From Gp6-AA40 sp046732795 (GTDB taxonomy: Bacteria > Acidobacteriota > Vicinamibacteria > Vicinamibacterales > UBA2999): DNA of 5,865 bases. Shown here piece by piece: positions 1 to 5,461 of this stretch (position 1 is its first letter; each line of letters opens with the position of its first letter). The notes below the pieces were generated by a model, which was given only the letters and a program-made list of their open reading frames with translations, was not told where the DNA came from and ran no database searches. The translations under genes and the position numbers were made by a program. The stretch spans positions 1 to 5,865 of the forward strand of contig JBKPNV010000039.1 in the NCBI GenBank assembly GCA_046732795.1. Direction: 5' to 3'.

Positions 1-251
1 TCGTCTATCTCGAATCAGGCGGGAAGACGGCGATCTTCATTGCGGACATGATTCCAACGATGGCGCACCTGCAGGATGCATGGGTGATGAGCTACGACCT
101 GTTCCCGATGGAGACACTCGCGTTCAAGAAGCGATTCATCACGGAAGCGATCGAGCGGGAGCACCTGATTTTCTTCGAGCACGACCCGAAGGTCGTTGCT
201 GGGTACATCCGTGAGCGCAACGGCAAGCGATTCGTGGAGCAAGTCCTTTGA
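1..251 (+). CDS. MBL-fold metallo-hydrolase, C-terminal fragment (5' end outside window)
   Basis: The first complete codon starts at base 3 and the frame runs 82 residues to the TGA at 249-251, so this is the tail of a longer gene. The visible part has the last two metal-site elements of the metallo-beta-lactamase fold: an Asp in IADMIPTMAH (fragment residue 15), where these enzymes carry the bridging Asp, and the closing His in FFEHDP (fragment residue 60). The stretch between them (AWVMSYDLFPMETLAFKKR) resembles MBL hydrolases annotated as lactonase-like, in which PT.AH and YDL.P.ETL are common. The substrate cannot be told from the tail, because the HxHxDH motif lies upstream of the window. 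mtnP starts 32 nt after the stop on the same strand, so co-transcription is plausible. Family is fairly sure; specific function is unknown. Confidence 0.8.
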   Translation, partial: VYLESGGKTAIFIADMIPTMAHLQDAWVMSYDLFPMETLAFKKRFITEAIEREHLIFFEHDPKVVAGYIRERNGKRFVEQVL

Positions 252-280
252 CCGGAGACCACAGACCGGAGACCGGAGAC
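250..280. repeat. Heptameric tandem repeat, unit ACCGGAG, abutting the MBL gene stop
   Basis: From 251 the sequence reads as four consecutive 7-nt units (251-257, 258-264, 265-271, 272-278) plus AC at 279-280. Units 1, 3 and 4 are ACCGGAG and unit 2 is ACCACAG. The tract begins on the last base of the TGA stop (249-251) and fills nearly the whole gap to mtnP. Its last unit supplies the GGAG placed as the mtnP ribosome binding site. It is directly visible; its function is unknown. Confidence 0.85.
275..278 (+). promoter_or_regulatory. Shine-Dalgarno GGAG for mtnP, inside the heptamer tract
   Basis: GGAG at 275-278 lies 5 nt before the TTG at 284. It is the only purine-rich ribosome-binding match near the start and forms the end of the last ACCGGAG unit. 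It supports the TTG start, as does the in-frame TGA immediately upstream (281-283), which rules out any earlier start in this frame. Confidence 0.6.
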
Positions 281-283
281 TGA

Positions 284-1153
284 TTGGATAACGTTCACAT
301 TGGCATCATTGGCGGCAGTGGCCTGTACGACATGGCCGACGTGACCGACCGCACTGAGATCAAACTGACGACGCCATTTGGCGATCCGTCCGGTCCGTAC
401 TTGCTGGGCACACTGCGGGGGAAGCGCGTGGCATTCCTGGCTCGGCACGGCGCCGGGCATCGCCTGCTTCCTTCAGAGCTGAACTTCCGCGCCAACATCT
501 TCGGCATGAAGATGCTGGGCGTCGAGTACATCCTGTCAGCGAGCGCCGTTGGCAGTTTGAAAGAGGAGTACAAGCCGCTCGACATCGTCATTCCGGACCA
601 GTTCATCGATCGGACGCGGGGGCGAGCCAGCACGTTCTTCGGACGTGGACTGGCCGCGCACGTGGGGTTTGCGCACCCGTTCTGCAAGATCCTGAGTCGG
701 CTGGTCAGCAACAGCGGCCAGGATGCGGCTGCCACGGTACACACGGGCGGGACATACGTCTGCATGGAAGGGCCGCAGTTCTCCACGCTCGCCGAATCAA
801 GACTGTATCGGTCGTGGGGAGCGGATATCATTGGAATGACCAACCTGCAGGAAGCCAAGCTCGCGCGAGAGGCCGAGATCTGTTACACCACCATCGCGCT
901 GGTCACCGATTACGACTGCTGGCACCCGGACCACGATTCGGTGACCGTGGAGCTGGTCATTGCGAACTTGCTGCAGAACGCCAAGACCGCCCAACACATC
1001 ATGGCGAAAGCCGTTGAGGGCCTGCCCTACGAGAGAACGTGCGAATGCGCGTCAGCGCTCAAGTACGCCCTCATTACGAGACCGGATGCGATCCCAGCGC
1101 AGACGCGGCAGGAGCTGGCGCCGCTCGTAAGCAAATACCTGCAGGTGACATAA
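284..1153 (+). CDS. mtnP: S-methyl-5'-thioadenosine phosphorylase (MTAP)
   Basis: Cytosolic enzyme that phosphorolyses methylthioadenosine, the by-product of polyamine and other SAM-dependent synthesis, to adenine and 5-methylthioribose-1-phosphate. The protein is 289 aa, close to the usual 260-290. It shows the PNP/MTAP phosphate loop GIIGGSGLYD (residues 7-16), ARHG (53-56), SASAVGSL (85-92), GGTYVCMEGPQFST (155-168), the methionine of GMTN (184-187) that packs on the sugar, and TDYDCW (208-213). The two Asp of TDYD are the purine-recognising pair of adenine-specific MTAPs; guanine/hypoxanthine-specific PNPs have Asn there. I therefore favour MTAP over PNP or MTIP. The start is a TTG with GGAG 5 nt upstream and a TGA codon directly before it; the next ATG (residue 17) would remove the phosphate loop. 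It probably shares a transcript with the flanking plus-strand genes. Confidence 0.93.
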   Translation: MDNVHIGIIGGSGLYDMADVTDRTEIKLTTPFGDPSGPYLLGTLRGKRVAFLARHGAGHRLLPSELNFRANIFGMKMLGVEYILSASAVGSLKEEYKPLDIVIPDQFIDRTRGRASTFFGRGLAAHVGFAHPFCKILSRLVSNSGQDAAATVHTGGTYVCMEGPQFSTLAESRLYRSWGADIIGMTNLQEAKLAREAEICYTTIALVTDYDCWHPDHDSVTVELVIANLLQNAKTAQHIMAKAVEGLPYERTCECASALKYALITRPDAIPAQTRQELAPLVSKYLQVT

Positions 1154-1203
1154 GACACCGGGTGTAATTTCCTGGGATTGCGAGGGAAATTACACCCGGT
1201 GTC
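1154..1203. repeat. Perfect 19-bp inverted repeat with 12-nt loop (REP-like palindrome)
   Basis: The left arm GACACCGGGTGTAATTTCC (1154-1172) is the exact reverse complement of the right arm (1185-1203); the loop is 1173-1184. Each arm holds a smaller palindrome, ACACC-G-GGTGT (1155-1165) and ACACC-C-GGTGT (1192-1202), so the element is a palindrome of palindromes. The left arm begins on the base right after the mtnP TAA, and the right arm ends 4 nt before the AAGGAG of the next gene. No T-run follows on either strand, so it is not a standard Rho-independent terminator. In RNA it would form a very stable hairpin between the two cistrons. It could be a REP/BIME-like repeat, an mRNA stability element or an operator; the sequence alone does not decide. 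Confidence 0.85.
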
Positions 1204-1223
1204 CTTCAAGGAGACAACCGCTG

Positions 1224-2216
1224 ATGAACAACGCCAAGTTCGACGTGACTGCGATCGGCAACGCCATTGTCGACGTGATTGCCCAGGCCGACGACGCCCT
1301 CCTCGCCGCGCACAAGCTGCCGAAGGGCGCCATGAATCTGATCGACGCCGAGATGGCCGAGAAGCTGTACGGCATCATGGGACCTGGCAAGGAGGCGTCC
1401 GGCGGCTCGGCGGGGAACACGATTGCCGGTATCGCCATGCTCGGGGGGAAGACGGCATATATCGGCAAGGTGGCCAACGATCAGCTCGGCACGATCTTCA
1501 CGCACGACATTCGTGCCGCCGGCGTGACCTACGACACGCCGCCGCTCGTCGATGGGCTCCCAACTGCTCGCAGCCTCATTTTCGTGACGCCCGATGCGCA
1601 GCGGACGATGCAGACGTTCCTCGGCGCCTGCACGCAATTGGGTCCTGAGGACATCAACCTGGATCACGTGCGCTCGTCGAAGGTCGTCTACATGGAGGGC
1701 TATCTCTGGGACCTGCCACGCGCGAAGCAGGCGATGCTCGACGCGGCGATAAAGGCCAAGGAGAGCGGGGTGAAGGTGTCGCTGACGCTATCGGACGCGT
1801 TCTGCGTGGCGCGTTTCCGCGACGAGTTCCTCGATCTCGCCGAGAAGTACGTGGATATCCTGTTCGCCAACGAAAGCGAGATCCTGTCGCTCTATCAGAC
1901 CGAGGACTTCGATGATGCGTTGCAGCAGGTGCGCCAGCACTGCGAGATCGCGGCGCTGACGCGCAGCGAGAAGGGCTCGGTAGTGGTCAACGGCGATGAG
2001 GTGCACGTCATTGACGCTGTCAAAGGCGTCAAGGTCGTGGATACGACTGGCGCCGGCGACGCGTACGCCGCCGGGTTCCTCTATGCCTACACCCAGGGGA
2101 CCGATCTGAAGACGGCGGGCAGACTCGGGGGCGCGATGGCGGCGCAGGTGATCAGCCAGTATGGCCCGCGCTCCGAGAGGGCTGAGATACAGAAGCTCAA
2201 GGCGTCGGTGCTGTAG
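1224..2216 (+). CDS. Adenosine kinase, PfkB/ribokinase family
   Basis: Cytosolic kinase predicted to phosphorylate adenosine to AMP, which would remove adenosine from S-adenosylhomocysteine breakdown and salvage. The protein is 330 aa, normal for the bacterial PfkB-type adenosine kinases. Visible elements are the N-terminal IGNAIVDVIA strand (11-20), GAMNLID (35-41), PfkB signature 1 around GGSAGNTIAGIAMLGG (60-75) with GKVANDQLG (81-89), LSDAFCVARFRDEF (189-202), FANESE (214-219), and signature 2 DTTGAGDAYAAGF (273-285), in which Asp279 is the expected catalytic base and GAG the anion hole. The overall pattern matches proteins annotated as adenosine kinase in Alphaproteobacteria (GNAIVD, GPG/GPAxEASGGSAGNT, EGYLWDxPRAK). 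AAGGAG at 1208-1213 lies 10 nt before the ATG. The 70-nt gap to mtnP holds only the palindrome and this site. PfkB specificity is hard to assign, so another nucleoside or sugar remains possible. Confidence 0.88.
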   Translation: MNNAKFDVTAIGNAIVDVIAQADDALLAAHKLPKGAMNLIDAEMAEKLYGIMGPGKEASGGSAGNTIAGIAMLGGKTAYIGKVANDQLGTIFTHDIRAAGVTYDTPPLVDGLPTARSLIFVTPDAQRTMQTFLGACTQLGPEDINLDHVRSSKVVYMEGYLWDLPRAKQAMLDAAIKAKESGVKVSLTLSDAFCVARFRDEFLDLAEKYVDILFANESEILSLYQTEDFDDALQQVRQHCEIAALTRSEKGSVVVNGDEVHVIDAVKGVKVVDTTGAGDAYAAGFLYAYTQGTDLKTAGRLGGAMAAQVISQYGPRSERAEIQKLKASVL

Positions 2217-2226
2217 AGCGTAGAGC
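2213..2226. repeat. Two-copy heptamer GTAGAGC overlapping the kinase stop codon
   Basis: GTAGAGC occurs at 2213-2219 and again at 2220-2226 with no spacer. The first copy contains the TAG stop of the kinase (2214-2216). Two copies alone could be chance. The 7-nt period and the position on a stop codon match the other two heptamer tracts in this window. Confidence 0.55.
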
Positions 2227-2248
2227 GGGTCCTGTTCTTTGGACCCGC
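2225..2248. terminator. Hairpin between convergent genes, possible bidirectional terminator
   Basis: GCGGGTCC (2225-2232) pairs perfectly with GGACCCGC (2241-2248) around an 8-nt loop. It lies 8 nt after the kinase stop, in the 82-nt gap where the kinase and the IMPDH/GMPR-family gene converge, which is where a shared terminator is expected. No U-tract follows on either strand, so intrinsic termination is not certain. A weaker 5-bp pairing (GCCGG 2255-2259 with CCGGC 2274-2278) lies between it and the minus-strand gene. Confidence 0.45.
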
Positions 2249-2298
2249 GTCCAAGCCGGGTACAAAGCAAGAGCCGGCCTACGATCAACGAACCGTCG

Positions 2299-3783
2299 TC
2301 ACCGATCGAACGATTCGCGGCGCGACGACTCCGACAGACGGATCGCGTATCGCTGCGGGTCGCGCCGGAACATCTCCTGCAGTTCCGCGAGGCTGTTCGC
2401 GCCCCCATAGCTGATCGCGGAGCACAGATGTTTCAACATGTCGCGCACGATGGGCCGTACCGACCCGCGTGCCGGGACGCTGATCTCCGTCCCTTCCGCG
2501 CCCAGCGCTTCGACGTCGGCCGACTCGGCGTCTTCGACGTCGAGCCGATCGACGATCGCCTGCAGCGACGCCATGCCTCGGAACACCTTGAACGGTACTT
2601 TGACGGTCTTGTGCGACTCGGGGATCACCACCGGCTTTTGCACCGTGTCGCCTGGGGTTTCGAGCGTTCCGGCCAGCGCGCTTCCGAGCATCACCGTGTC
2701 GCCGCCAAACAGCAGCGCTTGCGCGACTGCGCCATCCCTCTTGATGCCACCATCGGCGATGAGTGGGACGCGTCCAGCGGCTGCTTCGCGGCAGGTGACC
2801 AGCGCCTCGACCTGCGGCACACCGAAGTTGGTGTTCAGACGGGTGGTGCACCCTCCACCCGGGCCGATCCCGACCTTGATGCCATTGACGCCGCGATCGA
2901 CGAGGAATCGCACGCCTTCGGCAGTCGCGACGTTGCCGGCGATCAACTCGGTATCGCCGAATCTCGCGCGGAAGGCATCGATAGCGCGACCCATCACGGC
3001 CGAGTGGCCGTGCGCGATATCGATGACGATCACGTCGGCGGCGGCGCGGAGCAGCTCGGCGGCGCGCTCGAGATAGTCGCCTTTGGCTCCGATGGCGGCG
3101 CCGACGCGAAGCCTTCCGTGATCGTCACGGGTGGCGAAGGGGAGCCGCTCCTGCTTGATCAGATCCTTGGCGGTGACCAGTCCTGTCAGCCGACCTTCCC
3201 GATCGACGAGCGGCAGCTTCTTGATCTTGTGCGTGCGCATGACGTCTTCCGCTGCGGCCGTGTCGATCGGACCCGCGCGCACCACGAGCCGATCGCGCGG
3301 TGTCATTCGATCCTTCACCGTCCCGGTGTAGTCCGCAAAGCGGAGATCACGTGCCGTGAGCAAACCGACGACGCGACGGCTTTCGTCGATGACGACGAGC
3401 GTGCCGACGCTGGTGCGGCGCATCGTGTCGGCGGCTTCCGTCAGCGGCGCGTCAGGTTGGATGGTGTACGGGTCGGCAATGATTCCGTGCTGGCGCCGTT
3501 TGACACGCGCCACTTCGCGCACCTGCGGTTCGATGTCACCGGATCGGAAGCCGCGATCGATGATCCCGATGCCGCCTTCCTCCGCAATCGCGATGGCCAT
3601 CTCGGACCGCGTGATCGTGTCCATATTGGCCGAGACGAGCGGCCGCCGCAGCCGCAGGCGAGTGGAGAGCTGGCTGGACAAATCGATCGAAGCGGGATCG
3701 CGCCGCTCGACGACGCTGTACTGAGGTGTAAACAGGAAGTCATCGAACGTGCAGCCGTGAACAAGTTCAAGCAAGTCAGACAT
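2299..3783 (-). CDS. IMP dehydrogenase / GMP reductase family protein with CBS pair
   Basis: This is a 494-aa (beta/alpha)8-barrel oxidoreductase acting at the IMP/XMP/GMP branch. Barrel elements are SANMDT (51-56), GGIGIIDR (70-77), VIDIAHGHS (253-261), AGNV (282-285), the catalytic-loop GIGPGGGCTTR with Cys312, IADGGI (342-347), and MLGSALAGTLE with Glu375. Two CBS motifs (about 103-160 and 163-217) sit after the second barrel strand, as in IMPDH. IMPDHs carry an Arg-Tyr dyad (DRYF-like) between the GMGSL motif and the EG of the flap. Here the stretch after FRGMASL (408-434) has no RY; the nearest candidate is Arg413 followed by Leu. The loop reads GPGGGC where GPGSIC is usual. A GuaB1-like CBS-containing GMP reductase is therefore a real alternative to IMPDH. 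I chose the ATG at 3781-3783; an in-frame GTG at 3820-3822 would translate the GGAAC repeat. It converges on the adenosine kinase gene. Confidence 0.9.
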   Translation of the reverse strand: MSDLLELVHGCTFDDFLFTPQYSVVERRDPASIDLSSQLSTRLRLRRPLVSANMDTITRSEMAIAIAEEGGIGIIDRGFRSGDIEPQVREVARVKRRQHGIIADPYTIQPDAPLTEAADTMRRTSVGTLVVIDESRRVVGLLTARDLRFADYTGTVKDRMTPRDRLVVRAGPIDTAAAEDVMRTHKIKKLPLVDREGRLTGLVTAKDLIKQERLPFATRDDHGRLRVGAAIGAKGDYLERAAELLRAAADVIVIDIAHGHSAVMGRAIDAFRARFGDTELIAGNVATAEGVRFLVDRGVNGIKVGIGPGGGCTTRLNTNFGVPQVEALVTCREAAAGRVPLIADGGIKRDGAVAQALLFGGDTVMLGSALAGTLETPGDTVQKPVVIPESHKTVKVPFKVFRGMASLQAIVDRLDVEDAESADVEALGAEGTEISVPARGSVRPIVRDMLKHLCSAISYGGANSLAELQEMFRRDPQRYAIRLSESSRRESFDR

Positions 3784-3801
3784 ATGACAGAGATCCAGGC
3801 A

Positions 3802-3820
3802 GTTCCTGGTTCCGGGTTCC
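3802..3820 (-). repeat. GGAAC heptamer tract upstream of the IMPDH/GMPR-family gene, minus orientation
   Basis: Read on the minus strand, this is GGAACCC, GGAACCA, GGAAC, a 7-nt period. It is the same family as the tract at 3873-3898 but in opposite orientation. GTTCCGGGTTCC at 3809-3820 is the exact reverse complement of GGAACCCGGAAC at 3887-3898, so the two tracts could pair across a 66-nt loop. It lies about 20 nt before the ATG at 3783. Confidence 0.75.
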
Positions 3821-3872
3821 ACGGTCGTGTTGAGGGTCCGCTTGACCGCCAGCGAACCTGAACACGAACTAA

Positions 3873-3898
3873 GGAACCTGGAACATGGAACCCGGAAC
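3873..3898 (+). repeat. GGAACNN heptamer tract abutting the stop of the Ig-like/DGxPDL gene
   Basis: Units GGAACCT (3873-3879), GGAACAT (3880-3886), GGAACCC (3887-3893) and GGAAC (3894-3898) follow without gaps, and looser GAAC-bearing copies extend back to about 3854. The tract ends on the first base of the complement of the TAG stop (3898-3900) of the minus-strand gene, so on that strand it starts directly at the stop. The 114-nt gap 3784-3897 otherwise shows no convincing promoter or gene. Confidence 0.8.
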
Positions 3899-4998
3899 TA
3901 CTTGCCTCCGAACAATGGCTTGTAATCCCGGTTGTTCTCGCAGAAGAACTCGTCCACGCGGTTGTGCTCGGGGAGGAACGGAAACGTCCGCGTGATCAGC
4001 CATGGACCCGCAAACACATTGGGATCGTCGATGACGGCTTCGTACTCCAGCGTGCCCATGTTCGGCCGGCGGAATCGCTCGACGACGTGGAGCGACTCGG
4101 TCGTGCGATAGCCGCTGACTTCACTTTCCTTGAAACCGACCGAGTCGACGACGAGCGTGTCGCCATCCCATCGCCCGGTGGAGTGGCCCATCCAGAATGG
4201 ATCGGGATCGGGAGGATGCGGCGAGCCATCGAGTGGAATGACGCGATACAAATGGAGGTACTCGTGCAGGATCACGAGATAGGCCGGCGACTGCACGAAC
4301 TGGACGTAATACGGCACGAAGAACGTCTGCGGCACGCCCGGCGGCGCGCACGAGGAGTACTGCCCGGTGTCGTCCGGTGCTCGTTGCACGCGAAACTTCT
4401 CGGCACCGGGCTTGAGCGTTGGCGTCCGCGGAAGCTCTCCAGGAGCGGCAGCTGGCGGCGCCGCCCCACGTCCGGGTCCTGCGCCGTATCCGTAGACGCC
4501 CGTCAGGTCCGGTTTGCCATCTGCCGTCCGTGGCGCAGGTCGCGCCGCTAGAGGAACTGATTCGGTGTTCGCGGCGACAGGTTTCGTCCCCGCGACAGTG
4601 ACGGTGACGGTTCGAGTCAACGTGCCGTTCACGCCGGTCACCGTCAAGGTATAGGTTGTGGTCGCTGACGGGGTCACGCGAAGTTCACCGAGAGGGACCG
4701 CGCGGCCGATCGCAGGCTCGATTGTGATCGTACGCGGATTCTCTACCGCCCACTTCAGCGTGACCGACTCTCCAGGTTTGATCGCCGTCGGCTCCGCTGT
4801 GAACGACATGATGCGCGCCGGCAGTTGACCCGCCTCCTGGTACGGCGAGCGGGGAGGCGCCTGCGGCGGGGGCGTCGGCGTCTGCGGTTGCTGTGCGGCC
4901 GCGGTGGTGGCGAGAAAAGTCGCAATGAGTGCGCAGGCTAGCCCCTGCGCTCTACGACGAGATGGAACATGCTGTGATGCAGCCGGATGGCGAGGCAT
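3898..4998 (-). CDS. Secreted Ig-like domain protein with C-terminal 'DGxPDLxG' domain, function unknown
   Basis: The 366-aa protein has a signal peptide: RRR (14-16), a hydrophobic stretch (19-32), and an AAA cleavage site near residue 35. A Pro-rich linker follows (about 40-53). Residues 62-136 form a bacterial Ig-like beta-sandwich (RIMSFTAEP, SVTLKWAVEN, TTTYTLTVTG, TVTVTV). From 157, RTADGKPDLTGVYGYG opens the domain seen in many uncharacterised secreted acidobacterial proteins, with VILHEYLHLYRVIPLDG (242-258), WMGHSTGRWDGDTLVVD (269-285) and VVERF (305-309). Two Cys (217, 353) could form a disulfide. I know of no established function for this domain; the Ig-like part may serve as a spacer or for binding. 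The ATG has GGAGG 4 nt upstream (complement of 5003-5007). The DUF6152 gene ends 12 nt before this start, so the pair is almost certainly an operon, acting outside the cytoplasmic membrane. Confidence 0.85.
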   Translation of the reverse strand: MPRHPAASQHVPSRRRAQGLACALIATFLATTAAAQQPQTPTPPPQAPPRSPYQEAGQLPARIMSFTAEPTAIKPGESVTLKWAVENPRTITIEPAIGRAVPLGELRVTPSATTTYTLTVTGVNGTLTRTVTVTVAGTKPVAANTESVPLAARPAPRTADGKPDLTGVYGYGAGPGRGAAPPAAAPGELPRTPTLKPGAEKFRVQRAPDDTGQYSSCAPPGVPQTFFVPYYVQFVQSPAYLVILHEYLHLYRVIPLDGSPHPPDPDPFWMGHSTGRWDGDTLVVDSVGFKESEVSGYRTTESLHVVERFRRPNMGTLEYEAVIDDPNVFAGPWLITRTFPFLPEHNRVDEFFCENNRDYKPLFGGK

Positions 4999-5010
4999 GC
5001 GTCCTCCGAC

Positions 5011-5382
5011 CTACGAGCGAATCTTTCGACCATCAGGCAGTTCAATCACGGCACTGATCATCGAAGGCGCGCCGCTCTTGGCGGCCCCGCCGGTGCATGA
5101 GATGACGTCTCCCGCCTTGACCGTCGTCCTCATCCAGCCATACGAGCGCAGGTGATTGAGGCTCATGAGCTCGATTTCCCACTCCACTGAGCCGGTTTTG
5201 TCGTCTTTCACATCGAGAAAAATAAATGCATGAGGATTGGTCCACTCGAACCGCTTCACCGTTCCCTTGACGGTGACGGGGTTGGCCATGTCGTACATAG
5301 CGGTCGAGTGATGTGCCCAGGTCTTCTGCGTCGAACCGAACAGCACGCCAAGTCCCACCGCCAGTAGCGCTCGCCGAGTCAT
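5011..5382 (-). CDS. DUF6152 family secreted/periplasmic protein
   Basis: The 123-aa protein has a signal peptide (RR at 3-4, hydrophobic 5-16, predicted cleavage after TWA at 23). The mature chain would begin HHSTAMYD, the HHS.AM.D start typical of DUF6152 proteins. It continues with VTVKGTVKRFEWTNPHAFIF (36-55), VEWEIEL (66-72), GW (82-83), a KAGD turn (89-92) and C-terminal LPDGRKI (115-121), all in the family's usual order. It is probably a small beta-rich export protein of unknown role. I chose the ATG at 5380-5382 because GGAGG (complement of 5387-5391) lies 4 nt upstream and the signal peptide begins there; the frame stays open to 5487 but that extension is not signal-like and overlaps the pseudogene. 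It is first gene of an operon with the Ig-like/DGxPDL gene. A TACACT (complement of 5403-5408) could be a -10 box, but I see no matching -35. Confidence 0.88.
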   Translation of the reverse strand: MTRRALLAVGLGVLFGSTQKTWAHHSTAMYDMANPVTVKGTVKRFEWTNPHAFIFLDVKDDKTGSVEWEIELMSLNHLRSYGWMRTTVKAGDVISCTGGAAKSGAPSMISAVIELPDGRKIRS

Positions 5383-5461
5383 CCTGCCTCCGTCGAGCAA
5401 AGAGTGTAGTCGAAAGAACAAAGTCGCGTACCGGCTCGACCTGTTTCGACCTCTGGTCAGC

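Noticed and set aside
250..280. CRISPR-like repeat
   Set aside because: Units are 7 nt with no spacers between them, which is a simple tandem repeat and not a CRISPR array.
1154..1203. Rho-independent terminator between mtnP and the kinase
   Set aside because: No T-run follows the stem on either strand, and the kinase has its own SD 4 nt later in a typical operon layout, so the palindrome is listed as a repeat instead.
2239..3861. A 540-codon plus-strand open frame lying antisense across the whole IMPDH/GMPR-family gene
   Set aside because: It mirrors a strongly coding GC-rich gene on the other strand, its product is rich in Arg, Asp and His with no recognisable domain, and the minus-strand product has clear family motifs. 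It is a shadow of codon bias.
4251..4265. HEYLH in the Ig-like/DGxPDL protein (residues 245-249) matches the HExxH zinc-protease pattern
   Set aside because: It falls in a stretch that looks beta-rich, related proteins as I recall them vary at these positions (HEY, FEY and similar), and I see no convincing third metal ligand. Most likely coincidence.
5409..5450. Inverted GTCGAAA (5409-5415) and TTTCGAC (5444-5450) upstream of the DUF6152 gene as an operator
   Set aside because: Seven bases with a 28-nt spacer in sequence rich in TCGA-type words is weak, and no recognised regulator site matches.
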